In this document: in pieces, positions 6,787-15,426 of the stretch
Layout: each line of letters begins with the position of its first letter
Numbering within the stretch: position 1 is the stretch's first letter
Notes under the pieces: model-generated
Database searches by the model: none
The model's input: only the letters and a program-made list of their open reading frames with translations
Told to the model about the DNA's origin: nothing
Program-made: the position numbers and the translations under genes
Virus record (IMG/VR): IMGVR_UViG_3300036770_001217
Span: 1-47,515 of that record
Length of the DNA: 47,515 bases
Reading direction: 5' to 3' (one strand)
Source: a virus

Positions 6787-7236
6787 TTAAATTCCTTTAC
6801 CGAACGACGTTTGAGATTTTCGCTCCTTAAATAGCGGCATCCTTGGGTCGTTCTCTCTCATTAAGTTATTGTCTACAGCTTCCATGTTGTCCTTGGCGGC
6901 TTTGCCAAAATAGGCAGCGCGTTGATCCTTGAACTCCTCTGGCATTTTGCAGAGCAACAACTCACCAATTCGGACATTATCCGTTTGCTTGATTCCAGCC
7001 GTTACCAATGAACGGTATTGCGGTTGTTCTTCAAGCTTTACTGGCTCCCAACCCTCACGGAACTTAGACGACACATTGCGCTCGTCGTCTTTTCCATCCA
7101 GAACCGTGCGTATCCAGCGATACACATATCCAGGCTCTTTCTGAGGTTCAGGTAACGCGTCTGGGCGTTGCCATTGTTTCGGACGCTCCGTCCTAGAGCG
7201 GGTTTCTAATTCACGAGCAAGTCTATTTTCAGCCAT
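6787..7236 (-). CDS. Conserved phage head-module protein
   Basis: 149 aa, polar and charged, with YVYRWIRTVLDGKDD, an REGWEPVKLEE segment and C-terminal DPRMPLFKERKSQTSFG. It lies between the scaffold-like and decoration-type genes and overlaps the former by eight bases. Proteins of this pattern are frequent in phage head clusters without known function. A role in head assembly or as minor head protein is inferred. Confidence 0.6.
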   Translation of the reverse strand: MAENRLARELETRSRTERPKQWQRPDALPEPQKEPGYVYRWIRTVLDGKDDERNVSSKFREGWEPVKLEEQPQYRSLVTAGIKQTDNVRIGELLLCKMPEEFKDQRAAYFGKAAKDNMEAVDNNLMRENDPRMPLFKERKSQTSFGKGI

Positions 7237-8149
7237 TTTGAGCCTCCATTTTTAACATTTCCTTTACATACTGTTCAGGCGTAATACCTAATTTCTTAAT
7301 TAGGCTTAGTTTTGACGGGGATAACGTAACCTTTTTGGGGGCCGTACTTCTCGTCGCAGGGGCTACAACCGTGGCTGCTTTAGCTGCTGTACGCTCAGGA
7401 GATTTTGGCTCTTCTTGCGTTTCAAACTGTTCAGGGAACCTTCGGCGCATTGTTTCATCAACACGCTTCCAGTAATCTTCAGACCCGACATATTGACTAC
7501 CTTCTTCACGCTCAAGCTTTTGGTGAAAGCCGAGGGCTAGGGCGGTCATTTCCGGGTCTCTCCCGTACCAAGTATTTTTATCTAACCACGCTTTTGTTTT
7601 CGTGTCAAGTTCAACAGATTGTTGGGGGGCCTGCTGAGAAACCGGTGCATTTTCTTCTTGGGGGTGGACAGTAGGTCGGTAATTATTAACCTGCTGAATC
7701 CTGTAAGAAGCAGCGTTCAGTTTCTCCTGAGCGTTAACAAGCTGTTCAGAATCGCCGGACTCATACGCCTCTTTATAAGCCCGTTTTGCCATCTCAAGCT
7801 CTAAAGTAGCGGCATTTTTAGCCGTATCTATGTAAGACTTCTCACCTTCTGTCAGCGTTGACTTAAGGCGTTTATTCTCTTCCAGCATTCTCTGAGCAAA
7901 TTGCACTGCCTCTTGCTGCTCTCGTAATGCACGCTCTTTTTCTCTGCGCTCGTCATGCCAAACCTTTTTCATCTGCAAAAGTCTGGTTTTAACTTTGTCA
8001 GAGTATTCCTCTAGTTCGTCTTTCTCTAACTCTTCGACGATTTCCTTTGGCATAGGCTGACGCCCACGATCCTCTGGCGGCGTGTCATCTTCAATTTCTA
8101 CCTCAAACTCTTTTTCCTGCTCTTGCACTTCCTGTTGGTTTTCAGCCAT
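7229..8149 (-). CDS. Scaffold-like coiled-coil protein
   Basis: 306 aa, with an acidic N-terminus (EQEKEFEVEIEDDTPPED), a long central helix of heptad character (residues about 55-150, rich in Lys/Glu/Gln) and a basic Ala/Pro C-terminal part ending LIKKLGITPEQYVKEMLKME. Acidic start, coiled-coil middle and basic helical end are typical of tailed-phage scaffolding proteins that bind capsid through the C-terminus. Position just before the head proteins agrees. No protease motif is visible. Confidence 0.7.
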   Translation of the reverse strand: MAENQQEVQEQEKEFEVEIEDDTPPEDRGRQPMPKEIVEELEKDELEEYSDKVKTRLLQMKKVWHDERREKERALREQQEAVQFAQRMLEENKRLKSTLTEGEKSYIDTAKNAATLELEMAKRAYKEAYESGDSEQLVNAQEKLNAASYRIQQVNNYRPTVHPQEENAPVSQQAPQQSVELDTKTKAWLDKNTWYGRDPEMTALALGFHQKLEREEGSQYVGSEDYWKRVDETMRRRFPEQFETQEEPKSPERTAAKAATVVAPATRSTAPKKVTLSPSKLSLIKKLGITPEQYVKEMLKMEAQNG

Positions 8150-8158
8150 TTCCTACTC

Positions 8159-8566
8159 CTATTTGCGAGAGATACCGCGAGGGTCTTGCACTGTTCCCTC
8201 AACAGAATCGTCGTTAATTAGTCTGAACTCTTGACCATGAATCTTTAGCCTAGAGCCAGTGTGGGGGCGCACTAATACAAAATCACCTACCTTGCACCAC
8301 GGGCCGGACGGGAATCTTTCCTTGTCTTGATAGCAATCTGGCCCCATTTTTATAACCCACAACACCGTAGTCAGTAGCTCTTCGTGCTGCCTTGTGATGT
8401 CAGCCTTAATAATTCCACTGTCAAAGGTTTCTTCGATTTCAGGTATCGCACAGAGAATGTGATACCCAGACGGGTCAGGGAGTTGTCGTGCCCTCTCTTC
8501 TGCGGTTTTAGGCAATACCGTTGCTTCGTTTGGATCGTCTGTAGACCCAATTAGTATTTCACTCAC
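8159..8566 (-). CDS. GroES-like co-chaperonin
   Basis: 135 aa. The order of motifs matches the GroES/Cpn10 fold: a first strand YHILCAIPEIEE, a mobile-loop-like region with SGIIKADITRQHE, VIKMGPDCY in place of the V-A-VGPG strand, then WCKVGDFVLVRPHTGSRLKI and FRLINDDSVEGTV at the end. Phage co-chaperonins such as T4 gp31 replace host GroES so that GroEL can fold the capsid protein. The gene lies two genes after portal and just before scaffold and capsid, exactly where this would be useful. Identification is by motif order, not by search. Confidence 0.75.
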   Translation of the reverse strand: MSEILIGSTDDPNEATVLPKTAEERARQLPDPSGYHILCAIPEIEETFDSGIIKADITRQHEELLTTVLWVIKMGPDCYQDKERFPSGPWCKVGDFVLVRPHTGSRLKIHGQEFRLINDDSVEGTVQDPRGISRK

Positions 8567-8744
8567 TATTTTCCATCCTTTCTGAAAGTTCAGCTATTTT
8601 GTTTCTGGCAATAAGTAATCCACGGGATACACCACAAGAATGCTTGTAATCCTCGTAGCTTTTAGCGTTGCCAGCCGCTAAATCCTCTGCAACAACCTTT
8701 AATTCATCGTCAATCTGACTGATAAGAAACTCTAAAGCGTTCAT
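8559..8744 (-). CDS. Small helical protein between portal and co-chaperonin
   Basis: 61 aa, predicted fully helical (MNALEFLISQIDDELKVVAE, then SRGLLIARNKIAELSERM). It overlaps portal by four bases (ATGA) and the co-chaperonin by eight. Small proteins of this type occur between portal and head genes in related phages. The pattern NKIAEL with a preceding Cys-Gly is seen, but no function is known. Confidence 0.6.
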   Translation of the reverse strand: MNALEFLISQIDDELKVVAEDLAAGNAKSYEDYKHSCGVSRGLLIARNKIAELSERMENSE

Positions 8745-11221
8745 TGCTCACCTTTCGGTTGCTGTGTTTGCTGTGCCTGCCGAAGTTGTTGGTCTTCTTG
8801 CGAGGCTTCACGTGCTGCATCCAGCCCAATTCTTAACCCTTCCATCTGTTGTTTTGCAGACAAGTTGGCTCTGTCTGTAGCAATCCTGGCACCCACCTGC
8901 ATACCCGCTACGCGTTCCTGAGAGGCTATGCGCTCACGCTCAATGTCAAGTTGGTCTGCCTTTGCGGCGGCATCTGCCAGAAGTTTCTTCTCTTTAATCT
9001 CGGCTTCCTTAGCCTTAATCTGCAGTTCTTGCTGTTGCATTTGTACAACAGGATCTTGTGCAGCCTGATTAGCCTGTTGTTGTGCAACCTCGGCTTGGCT
9101 TTTCTGGAGAAGTTTTTGTGCACCTGCAGCAGCGAGGCGAGAGATCTCAACCTCCATATCCTCAGGGATATCTTCATCAGGCTCTGGGTACTTGACTCCC
9201 AGCATTTCTTCTATCTGACGACGGTATTCAAAGGCTATATGCTCGTTGATATGCGCCATCATGGCAGCTTGAATCATAGGCGCTGTTGGGTTTTGACCAA
9301 CCATTTGCTGAATCTTAGGATCCTGCATAGCTGACATGTGGACTGTGATATGTGCCTGGTGGTCTTGGTAAATAAATGCTTTTACCGGCTTACCATTAAG
9401 CACATTCATATTCTCTGATACAGGATCACGTGGCTTCTGATCCTCGGGTAGCGGCACCAGCTTTGCAGCGTCTTTGATCCCTAATACTTCTAGCATCTGC
9501 CGGTGAAGGGCAGGCATGTCATAAATTAGGGGGGCTGTCTGGGCTAACTGAAGAACCGCCTGATACTGAACAACCTTCTGCGACATAGTTGCCGCGTTAG
9601 GATCCGATACCGGGATGACCTCAACCATATCGTAGTCGGAGCGTTTCGCGTGAGGAACTCCGTCTTCTGGCTCGTAGTCGTATTTTTCTGGGGTGTAGTC
9701 ACGGATGATGTCTTTGAGAAGCTTGAACTCTTGGCGCATGGCATAGTGAACCCGAGCCTGCACTGCGCTCATCACTTTTAGCGTCCGTTCCAATATAGCC
9801 AGAGTCGTGCCCACAGGAGACTGGGCGCTCATGTCAGATACTTTTAAGTCGGCTGCACTAGCAAACCGCCTACCTTCATCAATGATGGTGCCTAACAGCG
9901 TATACAGAACCTGGCTCGGCTCCTTATACGGCAAGGTCATGATGTTGTCTTTGATCGTGCCAGAGGCTACGTCTACGTCTCTAAACTCGGCAGGTGCGAT
10001 GGGCGTGTCGTCGCCTTTTACGCGTAAACCCTTAGTCTTAAACCCACCAGGCAGGTTTGACAGGGTGCCAGCATCCACCAACTGACGCAGTAGCGAAGTG
10101 CCTGATTTAGAGTACGCCCCAATGAGGTGTATCAACCCCAAGGCATAGAAGCCAAATCCAGGGATATAGGGGTAATGAACGAAGTGCTGGCGCTTTTGTT
10201 TTAGCTCATCATCAGGGTGCCAATTGCGCCGTATTGATAAAACGGTCTGGGTAAACTTCTCAATAGTAATGACGTAGGGAAGTGCAATGCCTGTCTCTTT
10301 GCCATCTTCTTTATCCTCAAACCCCGGCAGATCATAGTCTACGTGCATCTCTAAGATCTTGAACCGGTTATCGCTGTCGGCCCTAAAGCCCATCTTCTCG
10401 GCAATCTTCTTCTCTACTTCATCAAAAGAATCAACCGGATCACCTAAATCTTCATCTCTGTAGAACCCCGCTATCTGCAGCTTGCGTAGCTCATTTTTGG
10501 TCTTACGCATTACGTGAGTTACACGCTCGGCGGTCTGAATGTTTGAGGCGCCATAGGGAACAACGATGTCATCAGCCGTGCAATAAATGGATACCTGACG
10601 ACCAAGGCTCGGGTCGTAATAGACCTTCTTAAACGCATTACCCGCTAGGCCCAGACCCCAGAGCATCCTCTCATGCTCAGGCCGATACTCCACCATCACC
10701 TCGGTCAACTGATAGTTCATATCAGATTTAACCCGTCTAGCGGCTTCTACTTTCTCTTGTGTCTCTTTACCAAGAATCTGGGTTTTAACTGGCCCGTGCG
10801 CGGGGAAAGTCTCCATCATTGTCTCGGCTTGGAACTTCACAACAGCTTCAGCCAAGAGGGGGTGGAACACTCCACAGGCACCAGGCCAAGGCTCTGTGCG
10901 CTCTTCTAGCTTTAGCCCCAGCAGTTCAATGCCATCTACGTAAGTCTGCATCCAGTCTTTTCTGGAATTAACATCTTCTTCGTAAGCGCTGGTTAACTCA
11001 TCAGCGATAGTGGCTAGAACCCCGTCATCAATCTTATCGGCAAGGTTGGCATTAAAGTCGTCATCATCTTTACCCGGCTCTAAGATAATTTCTAACCCAC
11101 CCATACCGATCTTTACTGACTCGGGGTCTTCGATCTCTATCTCGATGGCAGGCTCCATATCTTCTACAGACGCTGCAGAAAGCCCCAGCGGAGCGCGGTT
11201 TAGTGCTTTATCAATTGCCAT
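8741..11221 (-). CDS. Portal protein
   Basis: 826 aa, long for a portal and in the size range of P22-like short-tailed phages. It has ETMMETFPAHGPVKTQIL, then VMVEYRPEHERMLWGLGLAG with a KVYYDPSLG segment, and EGRRFASAADLKVSDMSAQS, typical of the podoviral portal clip/stem region. The final 120 residues are Gln/Ala/Lys-rich coiled coil (AQQQANQAAQDPVVQMQQ), like a barrel. It forms the dodecameric DNA channel at one head vertex and docks the terminase encoded just upstream. The start lies nine bases after terL. Confidence 0.9.
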   Translation of the reverse strand: MAIDKALNRAPLGLSAASVEDMEPAIEIEIEDPESVKIGMGGLEIILEPGKDDDDFNANLADKIDDGVLATIADELTSAYEEDVNSRKDWMQTYVDGIELLGLKLEERTEPWPGACGVFHPLLAEAVVKFQAETMMETFPAHGPVKTQILGKETQEKVEAARRVKSDMNYQLTEVMVEYRPEHERMLWGLGLAGNAFKKVYYDPSLGRQVSIYCTADDIVVPYGASNIQTAERVTHVMRKTKNELRKLQIAGFYRDEDLGDPVDSFDEVEKKIAEKMGFRADSDNRFKILEMHVDYDLPGFEDKEDGKETGIALPYVITIEKFTQTVLSIRRNWHPDDELKQKRQHFVHYPYIPGFGFYALGLIHLIGAYSKSGTSLLRQLVDAGTLSNLPGGFKTKGLRVKGDDTPIAPAEFRDVDVASGTIKDNIMTLPYKEPSQVLYTLLGTIIDEGRRFASAADLKVSDMSAQSPVGTTLAILERTLKVMSAVQARVHYAMRQEFKLLKDIIRDYTPEKYDYEPEDGVPHAKRSDYDMVEVIPVSDPNAATMSQKVVQYQAVLQLAQTAPLIYDMPALHRQMLEVLGIKDAAKLVPLPEDQKPRDPVSENMNVLNGKPVKAFIYQDHQAHITVHMSAMQDPKIQQMVGQNPTAPMIQAAMMAHINEHIAFEYRRQIEEMLGVKYPEPDEDIPEDMEVEISRLAAAGAQKLLQKSQAEVAQQQANQAAQDPVVQMQQQELQIKAKEAEIKEKKLLADAAAKADQLDIERERIASQERVAGMQVGARIATDRANLSAKQQMEGLRIGLDAAREASQEDQQLRQAQQTQQPKGEQ

Positions 11222-11230
11222 GATTTGTCC

Positions 11231-12724
11231 TTAGTAATATGCTACTGGCCGCCTAAAGTAAGGTGGTTCATCTTCTTCGTCCAAGGAGGTCTTAATAAAA
11301 CCACCCTTTCTAAATCTCATAAGTGCTAACGATACTGTATCAACGTAGTCGTCGTGTTCTCCGCCAGGGAAACTTGCTACTTCATCTACAACTTCTTCCG
11401 CCCAGCGTCTATTTGGCGCCCAAACTCGCCCAGATGCAAATATATCGGAAATAGCATTTAGCCTAGTAATCTTGTCATTTCCCCGAACTGGGGTAAATTC
11501 TTGCACGGGGATGCCCATTGCTCTCATTTCATAGATTAAAGGTGCTCCCGCAGCCTTTTTTTCAATGATTACAGAGTCCGGAGACCACTCTTTGTACTCT
11601 TCTATGGCCCTTCTCTTAAGAGTTGGGAACTCCATTCGGTCTCTAAAAGCGTTTAGTAAGATGATGTTCGTTTGACTGACGCCATTTTCGTCTGGATGTT
11701 GAAAGATTCCCCACAAAGTACACGCCGAATAGTCTGCTCGGTTGTTTGCCTCAAACGCCGTGTCCCAGGACATGAGTGTGAACTCACAAAAAGGCGGATC
11801 GTCTTCCTCCCAAACCTTCCACCACTCCCTTTTTACTATCGCCGCAGACTCAGAAGTGGGGTTTTGCTGATATTGTGCCTGCCACTTACTATTAGGCAAC
11901 TCATTTCTTAACGCTTCTAGCTCTTCTAACGGCCAAAACTCAGGCCAAAGTGCTTTTCCTGAAGGCAAAATAGCAGGAAATTCTATAACTTCCCACTCAT
12001 CTCCCTCTCTCTGAGCGCTAGCTTTTAAAACTTGGCCAACTAGATCTCTTTTCGACCACCTAGTAGCTACTATTATTATAGCCCCGCCAGGTTGCAACCG
12101 CTGTCTTGGCCCAGAGGTAAACCATTCATAGGTTTTATCATAAATCTCAGGATTGGACTCAGCCAACGCAGCCTCTTGTTCTGAGTGCGGATCGTCGATT
12201 ATCAAAAGATCTGCACCTTTACCGGTGACAGCACCTCCTACCCCGATAGCAAAGTACTCGCCCGCCTTATTTGTAGACCAACGTCCCGCTGCCTTTGAAT
12301 CGTGCCGCAAGGAAACATTAGGGAAGATCTTTGCATACGCTTCGCTATCTACCAGGTTTCTAACTTTCCGGCCAAAACCCACTGCAAGTTCTGCCGTATG
12401 GGAAGTCTGAATCACTTTCTTGTCTGGATACTTCCCCAAAAACCACGCTGGCAACAAAAATGAAGCAAATTCAGACTTTGTATGCCGAGGTGCCATGTTA
12501 ACTATCAGCCTCTTGATCTTTCCAGAAGCAATGTCTTCAAACTTCTTAGCCATCACAGCATGGTGTCTTCCATGTATAAACCCCGGCCACATAGCCTTCA
12601 CAAAAGATAAAAACCTCTCCTGGCCCTGCTCCCTCTTCAAAGCATCTTGATACTGCAAAGCCATCTCTAATAAAGACTCCCTCTCCCCATCAGGTAAAGA
12701 ATCTAAGATCTCTAAAATCTTCAC
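11231..12724 (-). CDS. terL: Terminase large subunit
   Basis: 497 aa. The ATPase part has a variant Walker A MAPRHTKSE at residues 77-85 and Walker B LLIIDDPHSE at 173-182, followed by the coupling motif VATRWSKRD near 219-227. The nuclease part has SWDTAFEANNRADYSA near 319-333 and a C-terminal GEHDDYVDT, giving the RNase H-like acidic triad. It powers DNA translocation into the head and cuts concatemers. The ATG overlaps the stop of the small winged-helix gene, so it is translated from the operator-controlled transcript. Confidence 0.95.
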   Translation of the reverse strand: MKILEILDSLPDGERESLLEMALQYQDALKREQGQERFLSFVKAMWPGFIHGRHHAVMAKKFEDIASGKIKRLIVNMAPRHTKSEFASFLLPAWFLGKYPDKKVIQTSHTAELAVGFGRKVRNLVDSEAYAKIFPNVSLRHDSKAAGRWSTNKAGEYFAIGVGGAVTGKGADLLIIDDPHSEQEAALAESNPEIYDKTYEWFTSGPRQRLQPGGAIIIVATRWSKRDLVGQVLKASAQREGDEWEVIEFPAILPSGKALWPEFWPLEELEALRNELPNSKWQAQYQQNPTSESAAIVKREWWKVWEEDDPPFCEFTLMSWDTAFEANNRADYSACTLWGIFQHPDENGVSQTNIILLNAFRDRMEFPTLKRRAIEEYKEWSPDSVIIEKKAAGAPLIYEMRAMGIPVQEFTPVRGNDKITRLNAISDIFASGRVWAPNRRWAEEVVDEVASFPGGEHDDYVDTVSLALMRFRKGGFIKTSLDEEDEPPYFRRPVAYY

Positions 12725-12948
12725 TTCACTACCTTATGCACTCTCATATACGAAGGCCGTATAGACCTCGGCGCCCTAGGTCTCCCCTTCAAATGCCCCG
12801 CCTTAAGAAGCGCCTTAATCTTCCTGTGCACATTCCCCCGCCCTTTATCACCCGTTACTAACATGATGTTATCTATAGAAGGCCCATAGCCAAACTTATT
12901 CCACCACCCCTCTATAACAACATATATCTCTCTCTGAGCATCCGTCAT
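12721..12948 (-). CDS. LexA-like winged-helix DNA-binding protein
   Basis: 75 aa. QREIYVVIEGWWNKFGYGPS, then IDNIMLVTG, GRGNVHRKIKALLKAGHLKG and RAPRSIRP follow the LexA N-terminal DNA-binding domain closely, including the Gly-x-x-Pro-Ser turn and the wing. The LexA protease domain is absent. It stands directly downstream of three operator-like palindromes and overlaps terL by four bases. The position suggests a repressor or activator of its own late operon. Alternatively it could assist the terminase in DNA recognition. A GAGGAAAAG site precedes the ATG. Confidence 0.7.
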   Translation of the reverse strand: MTDAQREIYVVIEGWWNKFGYGPSIDNIMLVTGDKGRGNVHRKIKALLKAGHLKGRPRAPRSIRPSYMRVHKVVK

Positions 12949-12957
12949 CTTTTCCTC

Positions 12958-13104
12958 ACTATAACATTATGTTACAGTAACTAACACTTGTTAAAGTTAC
13001 ACTTCCTTACTATAACATTATGTTACAGTAACGAACAGGTGTTACAAACTATATCTGATGTTACGAACTGTAACATTATGTTACAGTAACGAACACCTGT
13101 TACA
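12958..13104. promoter_or_regulatory. Triple operator/promoter array before the packaging operon
   Basis: Three 17-bp palindromes stand at 12960-12976, 13011-13027 and 13069-13085; the third is perfect (TGTAACATTATGTTACA). Each is preceded on the minus strand by an AACANNTGTT element and GTTACTG, forming a composite site of GTAAC/GTTAC half-sites. The minus strand of the first two reads TGTTATAGT, an extended -10-like sequence, at the end of the palindrome. The array fills the gap between terS and the winged-helix gene. Confidence 0.8.
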
Positions 13105-13107
13105 AAA

Positions 13108-13875
13108 CTATCCCCCGGTCTTTTGGGGGGACCCAATTTCTCTAGGGGGGGGTTCCTCTATAACAGCTGTGTCATCTGGCTGGCTGGAATCGAAGGGGGG
13201 AGGGGATAGGGAAGCGGATTCGATGAGCGGAGTACTATGCGTACTACATCCCGCGTCCTCGCTGTGCGCTGGGGGGTCGGGGGGCGGTGGGGTCTCCGCA
13301 TTGGCGTTTTCTCGCGCCGGGGCCAGCTCGGCTAATAGTTCTGTCGCGTCTATGTCCACGGCCTGCGCCTGCATTGCCTGCCGTAGTGTGGCCAATAGTT
13401 TTTCCCTTGCATCTGCCGCATTAGTCGTGCGCACTACTTCGCGCCGTTCGGTGAACGCTGCCACTTCGGTGACTGTGCCTAATGCCTTGAGCGCCTGAAC
13501 CCTGGTAGCAGGTGGGAAGTTAGGATTGAGTGCCGCCTCTGTCAGCTGATGGATCACCAGAGCCCTTAAGTGGGCGGGGGTTTGATAACGCTGCGCCTCT
13601 ATCGCCCGTTGAAACGCCTCGACTTGTGTTTGCACTGTGGGATCCTTCAAGATCTTTTGCCCCATCCGCGACTGATTCCCGGCATTCGCTCTGCTTCCCG
13701 GTCTGCTTTTCCTGTATGCCCCTGCTTTACTTTCCCCTAGTGCTATCGCTCTGGCGAACTCTATTTCCTTTGGGCTAAGCTTTTTTTCACCTGATATCGC
13801 TGCGCTCCCCAATAGGACAACATCCATAGGGACGCTATCTAATGCTTCTTTCATTGCCTTACGGGATAACTTCAT
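13108..13875 (-). CDS. terS: Terminase small subunit (probable)
   Basis: 255 aa. Residues 28-80 have KKLSPKEIEFARAIALGESK and AYRKSRPGSRANAGNQSRMG, the N-terminal HTH pattern of terminase small subunits (recognition of a pac-type site). A central helical segment of about residues 90-170 suits oligomerisation. The final 60 residues are Pro/Ser-rich and probably disordered. Position immediately upstream of the terL operon agrees. Unlike usual arrangements, an operator array separates it from terL. Confidence 0.75.
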   Translation of the reverse strand: MKLSRKAMKEALDSVPMDVVLLGSAAISGEKKLSPKEIEFARAIALGESKAGAYRKSRPGSRANAGNQSRMGQKILKDPTVQTQVEAFQRAIEAQRYQTPAHLRALVIHQLTEAALNPNFPPATRVQALKALGTVTEVAAFTERREVVRTTNAADAREKLLATLRQAMQAQAVDIDATELLAELAPARENANAETPPPPDPPAHSEDAGCSTHSTPLIESASLSPPPFDSSQPDDTAVIEEPPPREIGSPQKTGG

Positions 13876-14056
13876 CTTTGCCTTCCGCCCTTCGGGCTAA
13901 ACACCCGCCAGCGCCGCCGCCGAACCGGGTACAAAACAGGAATAGGCTAATCCTATCAACACCCGAAAACAATAGCAACAAAGAATGGAACCCCCCTTGT
14001 TTTTCAATATCATATGGGCTGCTGTACCAATTTACTTAACTTAAGGAATAACCAAC
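13876..14056. other. Divergent intergenic region between terS and the plus-strand operon
   Basis: 181 bases separate two divergent transcription units. A GCCCTTCGGGC hairpin lies next to terS. Near 13,940 a short ATAGG..CCTAT inverted repeat is visible. The plus-strand gene is preceded by AAGGAAT. No palindrome of the TGTAACAT type is present and no convincing -35/-10 pair was found, so the promoter type here is open. Confidence 0.4.
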
Positions 14057-14434
14057 ATGAACCGCACCTATACCGCTTATGTCGCGTCCGACCTTTATAA
14101 CGCTGGTCATTCATGCGATGGCCACCCTTTTATCGCTGAGTGCTTCTATGTCGTAATTGAAAACGAAGCTGGCCGGCGCTTCCGTCATGCAAATACTTTC
14201 AATGGAACCGCTCCATTGTTTTGCGATGAAACCGGAGAACCCCACTTTCCCGATCTGCGGCAAGAGTCATCTGCTAAAGCTGCGCGTCTTGCCGACCGCG
14301 TTAACGCCGCCCTGGTAGCAGGCATTGCCCTCGACGCCGCCCGCTGGTACGAAGTAGATCCCGCTTATGGTTCACCAGAGTATCAGTCGCAGGGCATCGA
14401 AGCACAACGCGCCTTTTCTGACCGCAACGCTTGA
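14057..14434 (+). CDS. Unknown small phage protein, first gene of plus operon
   Basis: 125 aa, MNRTYTAYVASDLYNAGHSC at the start, soluble, with an alpha/beta look and no known motif recognised. It has ENEAGRRFRHANTFNG and later helical Ala-rich sequence (AARLADRVNAALVAGIALDA). It opens the rightward operon and is preceded by TTAAGGAATAACCAAC. Proteins of this type are common in the early regions of proteobacterial phages, often against host functions, but nothing specific can be claimed. Confidence 0.65.
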   Translation: MNRTYTAYVASDLYNAGHSCDGHPFIAECFYVVIENEAGRRFRHANTFNGTAPLFCDETGEPHFPDLRQESSAKAARLADRVNAALVAGIALDAARWYEVDPAYGSPEYQSQGIEAQRAFSDRNA

Positions 14435-14480
14435 TTAACCAATGGGGCTTCGGCCCCTCTACTCGGAGAGACAACACCAA

Positions 14481-14645
14481 ATGAAATTTGCCCTTTATAC
14501 CTTGACCGCCTTATCTGTATTCATTGGAACCCTTGTTTTAGTAGTCAATGGGAACCTTCACCCCTTCCATGCCCGCGTAGTTATCGGAGTGCTAATCGTG
14601 GGTTCTCTACTCATTGGCTTTATGTCCAACAATCGGAGTAACTAG
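14481..14645 (+). CDS. Two-pass membrane miniprotein
   Basis: 54 aa from the ATG at 14481, with GGAGAG ten bases before; an upstream ATG at 14442 has no such site. Two hydrophobic segments are seen: residues 3-20 (FALYTLTALSVFIGTLVLVV) and 30-48 (VVIGVLIVGSLLIGFM), with a short polar loop NGNLHPFHAR between. It probably sits in the inner membrane. Role unknown; superinfection exclusion or membrane remodelling are possibilities only. Confidence 0.65.
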   Translation: MKFALYTLTALSVFIGTLVLVVNGNLHPFHARVVIGVLIVGSLLIGFMSNNRSN

Positions 14646-14646
14646 C

Positions 14647-14859
14647 ATGAAAGACCACGCCACCACTTTAATGCTTTTTAGAGCTGAAGTCGCCGCTATT
14701 CCTGGCCTTGAACACCGCACAGAACAGGCTAGCCGCAAACTAAAAACCATTGGGACTCACTACATCGAGCGCCTTGCTCAACTAGGCTTACCCCGCCCGC
14801 TTGCTTTGGATTTATTAAACGAAGTCGTAAACGACCTCACCACCACGAAAGGAAAGTAA
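14647..14859 (+). CDS. Small helical phage protein
   Basis: 70 aa from the ATG at 14647, preceded by CGGAGTAACTAGC and one base after the stop of the membrane miniprotein. Helical: TTLMLFRAEVAAIPGLEHRT and YIERLAQLGLPRPLALDLLN. No motif is recognised. The tight packing indicates translation from the same transcript as its neighbours. Confidence 0.6.
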   Translation: MKDHATTLMLFRAEVAAIPGLEHRTEQASRKLKTIGTHYIERLAQLGLPRPLALDLLNEVVNDLTTTKGK

Positions 14860-14862
14860 ACC

Positions 14863-15198
14863 ATGCACACTCTCGGCCCTTGGCACATGGAAGTTGAACT
14901 AGGACAAATTGCCGGATATATCCACAATGACAACGGAGACGATACCGGGCGCGCTATATGCGACCTGCGCCCCGGTTCCCGCGTTAAACACGCCGACAAA
15001 AGGCGCGCCGATTCTTTTGTATTCAATGAAACCGATTTAGCCAATGCTCGATTAATCGCTGCCGCGCCTGATCTACTTCACGCCCTGCGGATGATGCTAC
15101 GCGAACACGACGCCCTGCAAATAGCAGAAAACCGCACTGATGACCGCTGGCCTGCCGCGACACTTGCCCGAAACCTCATTGACCGACTGGAGCCCTAA
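14863..15198 (+). CDS. Ead/Ea22-like phage protein
   Basis: 111 aa. It contains DLANARLIAAAPDLLHALRM, a pattern found in a very large set of accessory phage proteins (Ead/Ea22-like and similar). The N-terminus has a short beta-like region with HTLGPWHME. The motif is well known, its function is not. Three bases after the preceding gene, with a GGAAAGTAAACC ribosome site. Confidence 0.7.
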   Translation: MHTLGPWHMEVELGQIAGYIHNDNGDDTGRAICDLRPGSRVKHADKRRADSFVFNETDLANARLIAAAPDLLHALRMMLREHDALQIAENRTDDRWPAATLARNLIDRLEP

Positions 15199-15200
15199 AC

Positions 15201-15404
15201 ATGTACCGCACCAAAACCCCGTATTTCACCACCGCGCGCTTTAATAGCGTATGCCCCGAAACCGGAAAAGCCATAGGCATAGGCGACCGCATTGCCTACT
15301 TTCCCGCTACGCGTAAGGCATACCACGAGCATAGCGAGAGCGCAGACCGCATACGCGCCCTAGAGTTTTCCGCCGCTTATGGCATGGCGGACGCCAATTA
15401 TTAA
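15201..15404 (+). CDS. Unknown small basic protein
   Basis: 67 aa, MYRTKTPYFTTARFNSVCPE followed by TGKAIGIGDRIAYFPATRKA. The CPETGKAIGIGDRIAYF segment looks like a short zinc-ribbon-like or SH3-like beta motif with KPI/GxxI, seen in other phage small proteins ('C..TG..I..G..I.Y'). Only one cysteine is present, so no metal site can be claimed. Gene is in the overlapping operon, two bases after the previous stop. Confidence 0.6.
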   Translation: MYRTKTPYFTTARFNSVCPETGKAIGIGDRIAYFPATRKAYHEHSESADRIRALEFSAAYGMADANY

Positions 15405-15426
15405 ACCACCAACGGAGAGAACCACC

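Noticed and set aside
12958-13104. Repeats that might look like a small CRISPR array
   Set aside because: Units are palindromic, unevenly spaced (51 and 58 bases), also occur singly before other genes, and no cas gene is present.
13058-13498. 146-aa plus-strand frame opposite terS
   Set aside because: It begins in the operator DNA and mirrors the low-complexity C-terminus of the terS product.
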